Origin: Bacteroidota bacterium
GTDB lineage: Bacteria; Bacteroidota; Bacteroidia; UBA8524
Assembly: GCA_016124735.1 (NCBI GenBank)
Contig: WGMZ01000011.1
Span: forward strand, 23,902-87,901
Reading direction: 5' to 3'
Length of the DNA: 64,000 bases
This document shows, in pieces, positions 49,270 to 57,745 of the stretch (positions are counted from its first letter, which is position 1; each line of letters starts with the position of its first letter). Below the pieces are notes generated by a model. That model ran no database searches. It was given only the letters and a program-made list of their open reading frames with translations, and was not told where the DNA came from. A program made the position numbers and the translations under genes.

Positions 49270-50235
49270 ATGAGAAATGCTTTATTCTTCGACTTTCAAG
49301 TCGATAAAACAAAAAACAAAGTCCACGTGACGCGTCAATTTGCTGCAGATAAATCGCTGGTTTGGCAGGCATGGACGAAACCGGAATTGATCGATCAATG
49401 GTGGGCTCCCAAACCGTATCGTACAGAAACCCACTTCATGGATTTTCGTCCAGGTGGTACCTGGCAATACCGGATGATTGGTCCCGAAAATGAAGAGCAT
49501 AAATGCTGCGCTACATACAATCAGGTAAAACCGGAAGAAAGCTTTAACGGAGATGATGCATTTTGTCTGGACAATTGGGAAATCAATCAAGAATTTCCGC
49601 AAAGCAATTGGCAGGTTAATTTTTATACGGAACAAGAGAAAACACGCGTAGAAGTACTCCTCACTTATAAAAAACCGGAAGATTTAGAGATGATAATCAG
49701 CATGGGCTTCAAGGAAGGGTTTAGCATGGCCTTGAATAACCTTGACCTGTATCTGGAATCCCAATTCAAACTTAGAAAGGATTACAAGCCGGATAATAGT
49801 TCGCGCGTTTGCACCTACCTCAATTTTCCTGGTAACACGGAAGAAGCTTTCTATTTTTATCAATCCGTATTTAAAAATGCCTTTGCTCCGGGCGGCATAA
49901 GCCGGTTTGGAGATATCCCCCCTTCCGCAGATCAAACACCCATTGCGGATGAATTGAAAAAAATGGTTCTGCATATTGAATTGCCAATTACTGCAAACCA
50001 CATTCTAATGGGCACCGACGCCCCCAAAGAAATGGGATTTGACCTCAAACGAGGAAACAACATGCATATTAATATTGAACCGGAATCGAGGGATGAGGCG
50101 CAACGCATTTTCAATGCTTTGGCTGAAGGTGGAGAAATTTCCATGCCTCTCCAGGATATGTTTTGGGGAGCTTACTACGGAAGTCTCACCGATCAATTCG
50201 GTATCAATTGGATGATCAATTACCAGGAAGTGTAG
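49270..50235 (+). CDS. AHSA1/SRPBCC domain fused to a VOC (PhnB-like) domain
   Basis: N-term VHVTRQFAADKSLVWQAWTKPELIDQWWAPKPYRTE; C-term TYLNFPGNTEEAFYFYQSVFKN...DMFWGAYYGSLTDQFGINWMINY. Confidence 0.88.
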   Translation: MRNALFFDFQVDKTKNKVHVTRQFAADKSLVWQAWTKPELIDQWWAPKPYRTETHFMDFRPGGTWQYRMIGPENEEHKCCATYNQVKPEESFNGDDAFCLDNWEINQEFPQSNWQVNFYTEQEKTRVEVLLTYKKPEDLEMIISMGFKEGFSMALNNLDLYLESQFKLRKDYKPDNSSRVCTYLNFPGNTEEAFYFYQSVFKNAFAPGGISRFGDIPPSADQTPIADELKKMVLHIELPITANHILMGTDAPKEMGFDLKRGNNMHINIEPESRDEAQRIFNALAEGGEISMPLQDMFWGAYYGSLTDQFGINWMINYQEV

Positions 50236-50438
50236 GGGTCCAACATTTGGGGAAAAGGCTCGATTCTCATGAAACAGGGCCTTTTTTGGTTTGCATTGAT
50301 TTGCTTCAACTCTAATCCTCATCCCCAAAATTTTCTTTCGCCGGAGCCTTAACCATTTCTTCACACGCAAAAAGTAATTTTCAGAATTATTCAACGTGGC
50401 AAGCGAATTGACCCGTTTGAAGAAATTTCAGCCTTATC

Positions 50439-50801
50439 ATGGAGAAAATAAAAGATGTCGATGTCTACATCTCATCCTTTCAAGAGCCACAGCAGCGTCA
50501 TCTCATCGCGCTTAGAAAATTAATTTTGGATCTGGCACCCGATGCCGAAGAATGCATCAATTATAATATGCCGGCCTATAAAACCTATAAACGACCTTTG
50601 GTCTATTTTGCAGCCTTTTCCAGGCATGTTGGTTTATACGCCACCCCGTCAGGACAAAATGCATTTAAAAAGGAGCTGAAAGGCTACAAGCAAGGAAAAG
50701 GATCCATCCAGTTTCCGATTGACAAAGAGTTACCCTTGCAACTCATCCGAAAAATAGTGCAATACCGGATTGACGAAAACCACGCCCGCTTTGCCAAATA
50801 A
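50439..50801 (+). CDS. DUF1801 / YdhG-like protein
   Basis: LRKLILDLAPDAEECINYNMPAYKTYKRPLVYFAAFSRHVGLYATPSG. Confidence 0.85.
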   Translation: MEKIKDVDVYISSFQEPQQRHLIALRKLILDLAPDAEECINYNMPAYKTYKRPLVYFAAFSRHVGLYATPSGQNAFKKELKGYKQGKGSIQFPIDKELPLQLIRKIVQYRIDENHARFAK

Positions 50802-50825
50802 TACAGTCTCCTTGAAAAGCCCCGA

Positions 50826-51830
50826 TTAAGGCCGGTAGCCTGATTCCCTTAGAATTTTGTCTGAATCGAGTTCTTCGAAAAGAGCCTGCATGGTTCGTTC
50901 AGGATTTTCTTTCATATACCTTTTCACAATTTGCCAGCCGGTATACGCCCCAATTTTTGGTGCGCTTCCAGGCGGTATATTCGGAGCAGCTGTGAATGGA
51001 CCATCGGTTAACAGTGGCATATAATAGGCCCCATCGGTGCTGTATAAATATTTTTCGCTGATATAAAAGGTCCACATCTGAAACTCATTTTCTTTCAGCC
51101 ATTTCAGGTTTTCTGTGGTCCATCCTGTAAGCAAGCTGTCTGCCGTGTTGGGCAACACGCTTTCGAGAAAATACAACTGCTTCCCTTCCTTTATCATCTG
51201 ATCCAGAAATCGGTTACCCGCCGGAATGCTTCCAAACGTTTGATCGAGCCAGGCTGACATGGCCAAAGGAGGAAGATGATATTTATTCATTCTCCGCAAC
51301 ATGTAGGCAGGAATATCGAAGTAAGTGTAGACTGGATAATTCTCTCCCATATACATCTCCAGGGGAAGAATAAGCATATTACTGTCCGTGCCGGTGCGAA
51401 ATAAAAATTCGGTATAGGCTATGATGATTTCGGGCAATGGCGCTTCCGGAAAGAAATAACGAAAGCGCTTGAATGCCGGACTTAATATTTCCATCTGCTC
51501 AGAAAAATCGCCAAATACCCGCTTAATGGTGTCTTGCAGCTTTGCCACATTGGTATCAGACAGAAGTAGCATGCAGTTTTCCAACACCTCGGAGCTGTCC
51601 CAAGCCATGATTTCATTCTGATAAAATGGGAAAAAATTCGGGTATTCTGTCTTCAACTTCGCCAAGTCGCCCGGAAGTTGATCCTGCTTCATTCCAAAGA
51701 AGTCCAGATCGAATCGCCGAAGGCTAACTTCTGTCTTAATCTCACTTATATCAGCCTCTTTGACCGAATCTCCCGAGCAGGCAAACAGTACGATTGCCAT
51801 CAAAGCATATACAAATCCAGTCTTTTGCAT
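50826..51830 (-). CDS. gldB: Gliding motility lipoprotein GldB-like
   Basis: Lipobox LFAC; SLRRFDLDFFGMKQDQLPGDLAKLKTEYPNFFPFYQNEIM. Start ATG 51830 proposed. Confidence 0.75.
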   Translation of the reverse strand: MQKTGFVYALMAIVLFACSGDSVKEADISEIKTEVSLRRFDLDFFGMKQDQLPGDLAKLKTEYPNFFPFYQNEIMAWDSSEVLENCMLLLSDTNVAKLQDTIKRVFGDFSEQMEILSPAFKRFRYFFPEAPLPEIIIAYTEFLFRTGTDSNMLILPLEMYMGENYPVYTYFDIPAYMLRRMNKYHLPPLAMSAWLDQTFGSIPAGNRFLDQMIKEGKQLYFLESVLPNTADSLLTGWTTENLKWLKENEFQMWTFYISEKYLYSTDGAYYMPLLTDGPFTAAPNIPPGSAPKIGAYTGWQIVKRYMKENPERTMQALFEELDSDKILRESGYRP

Positions 51831-51872
51831 ATTTTTTATCAAATTTGTACACATCATCAACGAACCAAAAGT

Positions 51873-52634
51873 ATGAAAAAACAAATAGCATTGATTGCCG
51901 CGTGTCTGTCTGTAATCACCGCATTCTCTCAAAACGACGGGAACCAAAATAAATTACGACTCGGAATTCTGGCCACTTCCAGTTATGGATGGGTTAGCAC
52001 TGATACTAAAAATATTAGTGGAGGCGGACTCAAGGCAGGCATAGGATTTGGCATCTATGGCGATTTTTATTTCGCTAAAAACTACGCATTATGTATTGAG
52101 GTGCTCCACTCAACGCAAGGCTATAAGATCAATGCCGATTCGCTCTTGTCATTTAATTCAGGTAGCGGGTCCTATAAAAAAACCGGCAACGTGAACATTG
52201 ATTATAAAATCCGCAGCTTTCAAATTCCTATTACCCTGAAACTCCGCACCAATGAAATTGGGTATTGGCGCTACTACGGGCAAGTGGGTATTGCCCCTGC
52301 CTTCGCTTATCGCGGCATCACTGCGAATTACAAACCGGCGGCTTTCGAGAATGCGGACGACAACAGCGATCGCATGGTGAACAGCCAAGACAATGATTTT
52401 GTCGATGTCAATACGATTAGCGAGAATAACCGCAAATACTTTTTACAGGAAGACAATATCCTGGGTATCCGTGTACCTATCTTAATTGGTGGCGGTGCCG
52501 AATGGAATTTGTCCGGAAATACCGCCATCCTTATGGGTGTCCGATACGAATATGGACTGATTAATATGATGAGAGCGCAAAATACCATTGCACGTAGAAA
52601 CGTGTTGAATCTGGTTGCCGGCGTTCGTTTTTAA
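51873..52634 (+). CDS. Outer-membrane beta-barrel (porin-family, PF13568-type) protein
   Basis: MKKQIALIAACLSVITAFSQ signal; beta-barrel pattern; terminal NLVAGVRF. Start moved to ATG 51873. Confidence 0.75.
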   Translation: MKKQIALIAACLSVITAFSQNDGNQNKLRLGILATSSYGWVSTDTKNISGGGLKAGIGFGIYGDFYFAKNYALCIEVLHSTQGYKINADSLLSFNSGSGSYKKTGNVNIDYKIRSFQIPITLKLRTNEIGYWRYYGQVGIAPAFAYRGITANYKPAAFENADDNSDRMVNSQDNDFVDVNTISENNRKYFLQEDNILGIRVPILIGGGAEWNLSGNTAILMGVRYEYGLINMMRAQNTIARRNVLNLVAGVRF

Positions 52635-52645
52635 ATAGCATTCAT

Positions 52646-54289
52646 TTGAAGATAGCACTCGCCCAGCTGAACTACCATACGGGCAATTTTGAGGAAAACT
52701 CCCGAAGGATTCGGGAGCATATTGAAAAGGCAAAATCCGATCAAATCGATTTGATTGTTTTTGCAGAGTTGGCGTTAACGGGATATCCTCCCCGAGATTT
52801 CCTGGAGTTCAAGGAATTTCTGGATGCGTGTGAAGAGCAAATCAATAAAATTGCTGACGTATGCCATGGCATCACCTGTATATTAGGTGCTCCGGCCAGA
52901 AACAAGCAAAGAAAAGGCAAGCGCCTGCATAACGCAGCCTATGTTCTGAGTTCCGGAAAGGTCCAGGAAGTCGTGCACAAAGCACTGCTGCCTACCTACG
53001 ACGTTTTTGATGAATACCGTTACTTTGAACCAGCCAATTCAGTTCAATGTGTGGAGATTGGTGGCTTGAAAATAGCCCTCAGTATTTGCGAGGATTTATG
53101 GAATATCGGCGATTCCGGTTTGTATGCCGGGCAGCCTATGGACCGATTGATGCAGGGCAACCCAGACCTGATGATCAATATTGCCGCCTCACCTTTTAGC
53201 CGGTACCATATAGAAACCAGAAAGGAAGTCCTCAAAGAAAACTGCCTGCACTATCAATTGCCTTTGCTTTATGTGAATCATGTCGGAGCACAAACAGAAC
53301 TGATATTCGACGGGGGCAGCCTCGCTATGAATGCAGATGGTAGTCTTGTAGATGAGATGGCATACTTCGACGAGGAATTCAAATGCTACGATTTTAACGA
53401 AGGCGTTCTGGAGCAAATAGGTGAAGATCACACTTTTCTTCCTCAGGAAAGAACCGCACTGATCCACGATGCATTGGTAACCGGTATCCGCGATTATTTC
53501 AGAAAACTAGGATTTAAAAAGGCCTTACTTGGCTCTTCCGGCGGAATTGACTCGGCCGTGGTGCTTGCCCTTTGCGCCAAAGCCCTGGGACCGGAAAATG
53601 TGCTGGCAGTGCTCATGCCTTCACGCTATTCTTCCGATCATTCCGTAAACGACGCAATAAAATTGTCGGAAAATTTGGGAACCCCGTATGAACTTATCTC
53701 CATCGAAGAGCCATTCAAAGCCTTTGAGAATACGTTGTCGAAACCCTTTCAGGGACTGGCTCCCGACCTGACAGAAGAAAATATTCAGGCAAGAGCGAGA
53801 GGAGTCATCCTGATGGCCCTGAGCAATAAATTTGGCTCTATCCTTCTGAATACATCAAATAAAAGCGAGAATGCAGTAGGATACGGAACACTGTATGGCG
53901 ATATGTGCGGAGGATTATCCGTAATCGGCGACTTGTATAAAACACAAGTGTACGAGCTGGCACGATTCATCAATAAAGAAAAAGAAATTATCCCGGAAAA
54001 TATTATTTCCAAGGCACCTTCCGCCGAACTCAGACCTGACCAAAAAGACTCGGATTCGCTTCCTGATTACGAGGAACTCGATACCATCCTCTACCAATAC
54101 ATCGAAAACCGCAAAGGCCCGAAAGAACTGATAGCAGATGGACATGATGCGAAATTGGTACACCGGATAATTCGTCTGGTCAATCTCAACGAATACAAAA
54201 GGTACCAGGCCCCACCCATTTTACGCGTGTCGTCCAAAGCTTTTGGAATGGGACGCCGTATGCCTATTGTTGCGAAGTATCTGCAATAG
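52646..54289 (+). CDS. nadE: Glutamine-dependent NAD+ synthetase
   Basis: N-terminal nitrilase domain, LGSSGGIDSAVVLALC, NTSNKSENAVGYGTLYGDMCGGL; TTG start. Confidence 0.95.
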   Translation: MKIALAQLNYHTGNFEENSRRIREHIEKAKSDQIDLIVFAELALTGYPPRDFLEFKEFLDACEEQINKIADVCHGITCILGAPARNKQRKGKRLHNAAYVLSSGKVQEVVHKALLPTYDVFDEYRYFEPANSVQCVEIGGLKIALSICEDLWNIGDSGLYAGQPMDRLMQGNPDLMINIAASPFSRYHIETRKEVLKENCLHYQLPLLYVNHVGAQTELIFDGGSLAMNADGSLVDEMAYFDEEFKCYDFNEGVLEQIGEDHTFLPQERTALIHDALVTGIRDYFRKLGFKKALLGSSGGIDSAVVLALCAKALGPENVLAVLMPSRYSSDHSVNDAIKLSENLGTPYELISIEEPFKAFENTLSKPFQGLAPDLTEENIQARARGVILMALSNKFGSILLNTSNKSENAVGYGTLYGDMCGGLSVIGDLYKTQVYELARFINKEKEIIPENIISKAPSAELRPDQKDSDSLPDYEELDTILYQYIENRKGPKELIADGHDAKLVHRIIRLVNLNEYKRYQAPPILRVSSKAFGMGRRMPIVAKYLQ

Positions 54290-54305
54290 ATATACCTTTA
54301 CGTAG

Positions 54306-55349
54306 ATGTACCGAATTGGGATAGCTTTTCTCCTGATCCTGGCTTTCAGCTGTCAGAAAACCACAGACTCCATCTGTGATTCAGGTAAAGAACTTCGCGA
54401 CGTCGCACCATTCCCGATTGGAACAACAGAGGATGGAGTCGTTTTCAACTGGCAGAAAGCCCAGGGCAGTAGGTATTTCAACCGGATCAGCAGTGAGAAC
54501 ATCTTAAAGATGGAGAATCTCGCTCCGCGCCGGGACTCCTTTAATTTTTGGCCATGTTCCTGGCTTAGCCGAGAAGCCAAAAATGCAGGCTACCAATACC
54601 TCCACATTCATCCAGTAATCTGGCATCGGCAGTTACCTTATTGGCTGGCCAATTATCCAAAAAATCAGTTGAAAAATTTTTTGACGGATTATTGCCGGCA
54701 ATTTAAAAAGGCAATCCTTCTCGCCGAATCCATTCAAACGACAGGCATCGATGTGGTCAATGAAGCACTCAATGAAGATGGCACCTTGCGTAGTAGCATC
54801 TGGATGCAGGGAATAGGAAAAGAATACATTTTAGAGGCCTACCGCATCTTTTCCGAACTCGACCCTCAGTACAAACTTTTTTATAACGACTACAACCTGG
54901 CATTGAATCCGGCTAAGTTGGATGCGGCGCTGGACCTTTGTGATTGGCTGCGTTCTCAAGGGGTCCGGGTAGATGGAATAGGAATGCAAATGCATATCAA
55001 TCTGCAAGAACCGTCATCTTCCGATATTGCTGACGCTTTCGCGAAAATTACAAACAGAGGTTATCTGCTGCATGTTTCCGAACTGGACATCAGCATCAAT
55101 CCATACGGAAAAGCGAATGCCGCCACAAGCGATTTACTGGATAAACAAGCAGACAAATTCGTCGAGGTCATTGAATTGTACCGGCATATCCCTGCCCACT
55201 ACCAATATGGGGTCACCGTTTGGGGAATCAGCGATCGAAATTCCTGGATTCCGGGCGAATTCAACCGCTTTGATGCCCCACTGTTATTCGATCAAAACAA
55301 TGACAAAAAGCCCGCCTATTGCTCTTTTTTAAATGCACTCAACCAATGA
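54306..55349 (+). CDS. GH10 endo-1,4-beta-xylanase-like lipoprotein
   Basis: GIDVVNEAL acid/base motif and LHVSELDISI nucleophile motif; YNDYNL; lipobox LAFSC. Confidence 0.85.
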   Translation: MYRIGIAFLLILAFSCQKTTDSICDSGKELRDVAPFPIGTTEDGVVFNWQKAQGSRYFNRISSENILKMENLAPRRDSFNFWPCSWLSREAKNAGYQYLHIHPVIWHRQLPYWLANYPKNQLKNFLTDYCRQFKKAILLAESIQTTGIDVVNEALNEDGTLRSSIWMQGIGKEYILEAYRIFSELDPQYKLFYNDYNLALNPAKLDAALDLCDWLRSQGVRVDGIGMQMHINLQEPSSSDIADAFAKITNRGYLLHVSELDISINPYGKANAATSDLLDKQADKFVEVIELYRHIPAHYQYGVTVWGISDRNSWIPGEFNRFDAPLLFDQNNDKKPAYCSFLNALNQ

Positions 55350-55780
55350 AAAGAACCTTCTTCCTTTCCGTGATTTTCTTGTCTTTTTCTTCTGCCTACG
55401 CCGGATGGACCGTAGGATATTATCCCTTTCCTTATTCTAAAGTGGAACTAACTTCTCCGGTTGAAAAGATGTTTTACGGGGGCCTTCGTTTGCAAACGAA
55501 CTCTTTTGCCTCCAATTTGAATAGCGATCTCTATGTGGCCTGGAATTTTAAGAGGGAAGAACGTTATCAATACTTTGCAGGACTGGGCCTCAGAAGCAAT
55601 CCGGGAAATTCGAGCCAAATCTATCAGGGACAGTTCCTGATGGTGGGCATCCGTTTGTACCCCATCAAAAACTTGCCGGCACTTGGCCTGATAATGGACC
55701 TCAGTCCCTATTTTCACTCGGACTTCAAAAGTGGAAGAATGGAAAGTAATTTGGGATTGTTCTGGCGTTTTGGAGTATAA
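55346..55780 (+). CDS. Small outer-membrane-like hypothetical protein
   Basis: Signal peptide MKRTFFLSVIFLSFSSAYA; terminal aromatic pattern; ATGA overlap with GH10 gene. Confidence 0.6.
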   Translation: MKRTFFLSVIFLSFSSAYAGWTVGYYPFPYSKVELTSPVEKMFYGGLRLQTNSFASNLNSDLYVAWNFKREERYQYFAGLGLRSNPGNSSQIYQGQFLMVGIRLYPIKNLPALGLIMDLSPYFHSDFKSGRMESNLGLFWRFGV

Positions 55781-55781
55781 C

Positions 55782-56708
55782 TCACTCCCGGTTTGATTTC
55801 GGAGGCATTTCGCCGCCAAGAATCTCCATCAAATCGGCCAGCTCCAGGACTTTTTGTGCATTGCCCGCTTTGGAATAACTGCTTACCAAATTTCGAATCA
55901 CCCGCTTTAATATTTCGACATGGTTGCAGGGTAAATAGAACTCCGGCATCGATTCAATCTTCAGCTGACGTACAAACTCATCAATATTTTGTCGGGTGAA
56001 AACCAATCCTTTATTGAATGGATTGATGTAAAACATCACCTTACTCAATGCCCCTTCTTTGACCAGTTTATTTCGGTCGGGCAATGTTGTTTCATCCAGG
56101 TTCCCGTCAAAAAGATAAGCCAGGATAAAATGTTGTGGGAGGTTGACGCCAAAAATAGGAATACCCAACCTTTGGGCGACAATGCTATACAGGATTGCCA
56201 ATGAAATCGGGTTTCCCTGCCTTTGATCCAAAACGGTATGGATATACGAATTCGACGGAGAATGATAATCTTCCGAATTTCCTTTGAACCCGTTCACGTC
56301 GTAAAAAATATGGTTCAGAATACGAACCTTTTCAAGTGCCGTTAAATCGTAATGCATTTCAAGCCAGGCATCGAGTTTGATTTTATCAATCCGGTTGCTG
56401 ATCTCCTGTTTGTTGATATTCGGAAAATGAAAACGGCTCAGAATCACGATACCCTCAAACAAATCCTGATCTTCTGATTCCATCCAGGCTTTTAGCTCCT
56501 CTTTCACTCCATCCTGCTGAATCTTCCGGATGAGCTCCTCCAGGCGTGTTTGATGCAGCAAACTGAATTCTTTGCTCCATTGATCTTCCAGCAAGGGAAC
56601 TACCTCTTCTCCCAAAGACAAAATGCGCTCTTCTACCATACGAACCACCTCTTCATCGGTGTCGTCCAAAAGCAAAACCATGGCATTCAATTCTTTGCTG
56701 TCGATCAT
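55782..56708 (-). CDS. SirB1/transglutaminase-like family protein
   Basis: FYDVNGFKGNSEDYHSPSNSYIHTVLDQRQGNPISLAILYSIVAQRLGIPIFGVNLPQHFILAY. Confidence 0.85.
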   Translation of the reverse strand: MIDSKELNAMVLLLDDTDEEVVRMVEERILSLGEEVVPLLEDQWSKEFSLLHQTRLEELIRKIQQDGVKEELKAWMESEDQDLFEGIVILSRFHFPNINKQEISNRIDKIKLDAWLEMHYDLTALEKVRILNHIFYDVNGFKGNSEDYHSPSNSYIHTVLDQRQGNPISLAILYSIVAQRLGIPIFGVNLPQHFILAYLFDGNLDETTLPDRNKLVKEGALSKVMFYINPFNKGLVFTRQNIDEFVRQLKIESMPEFYLPCNHVEILKRVIRNLVSSYSKAGNAQKVLELADLMEILGGEMPPKSNRE

Positions 56709-56713
56709 CTATT

Positions 56714-56721
56714 CAAACTTA
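56714..56721 (-). promoter_or_regulatory. -7 element TAAGTTTG, 5 nt from ATG
   Basis: Minus strand TAAGTTTG, gap aatag then ATG 56708. Confidence 0.55.
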
Positions 56722-56860
56722 CAAATCCAAGCTTGGATATTAGTCACGGCTTATCCACGATTTCTGCATTTCGATAAAAATCCTGTCCAGTAATTGCTCA
56801 AATAGCTGCAAAGTGAAATCTATTTCAGATTTAGGGCTATCTTAGTACAAATTTTCAATC

Positions 56861-57733
56861 ATGAGGAATTTCTTGTTACTGATGCTTTTAATTTTCACCG
56901 GCGCTTTCGCTTCGGCTCAGGATAAAATTTATATGACGAGCGGCAAAATCATCGATTGCAAGGTCACTGAAGTTGGCACGGAAGAAATCAAATACAAAAT
57001 CAGTCCGGAAGCGGATGCCGCTGTTTTCACAGTGAAGAAGATTGATGTGATTAAGATTGAATTTGCCAATGGGCATGTGGAGCGTTTTGTAGATGAATTG
57101 GATGACCCGAATCTTTACAAAGACAACCGCAAAAATGCCTGGAAGGTTGATTTTCTGTCTCCCATCTACGGCTCCACTATTTTTAGTTACGAGCGCAGTA
57201 TGCGACCAGGATTTAGTTTGGAAGGAAGTTTGGGCCTCATCGGACTGGGAAGAACACAAAACCTGTTTGGCACCAACCCCAGACCAGCCGGCGCTTTTAT
57301 AAAAGTGGGTCCCCGTTTTATGAAAACCCCCAATTTCCGCTCCGGATCTCTCCGGTACTATCATGTTTTGAAAGGCGCCTACATACAGCCTCAGGCCATT
57401 TTTGGGACCTTCAATTCCAATGTCCAGTACACCAATTTTGATCCGAATACCAACAATGCCACTTCCGTATCTGGAAGAGAAAATACCACCTACGGAGCCC
57501 TGATGATAACAGTCGGCTCCCAATCGGTTTATTCCAATATTTTTCTGGTCGATTTCTATGTTGGCTTTGGCTGGGGTTTTAACAATACCACCACTCAACA
57601 TAAACCATCTAATTATATTCAGGAATTTTCCCTGCCAAATACCCGTACCTATGGGGCATGGATTCCGAATGGATCGTACAGTATTCCCTGGGCAGGTACA
57701 GCTGGCATAAAAATCGGAATCCTTACAAAATAG
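56861..57733 (+). CDS. Hypothetical secreted protein
   Basis: Signal peptide MRNFLLLMLLIFTGAFASAQ; KIYMTSGKIIDCKVTEVGTEEIKYK. Confidence 0.65.
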   Translation: MRNFLLLMLLIFTGAFASAQDKIYMTSGKIIDCKVTEVGTEEIKYKISPEADAAVFTVKKIDVIKIEFANGHVERFVDELDDPNLYKDNRKNAWKVDFLSPIYGSTIFSYERSMRPGFSLEGSLGLIGLGRTQNLFGTNPRPAGAFIKVGPRFMKTPNFRSGSLRYYHVLKGAYIQPQAIFGTFNSNVQYTNFDPNTNNATSVSGRENTTYGALMITVGSQSVYSNIFLVDFYVGFGWGFNNTTTQHKPSNYIQEFSLPNTRTYGAWIPNGSYSIPWAGTAGIKIGILTK

Positions 57734-57745
57734 GAGAAGGCCACT

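Noticed and set aside
56888-57601. 237-aa minus-strand ORF
   Set aside because: Antisense shadow of the 290-aa secreted protein, whose signal peptide and composition are more convincing.
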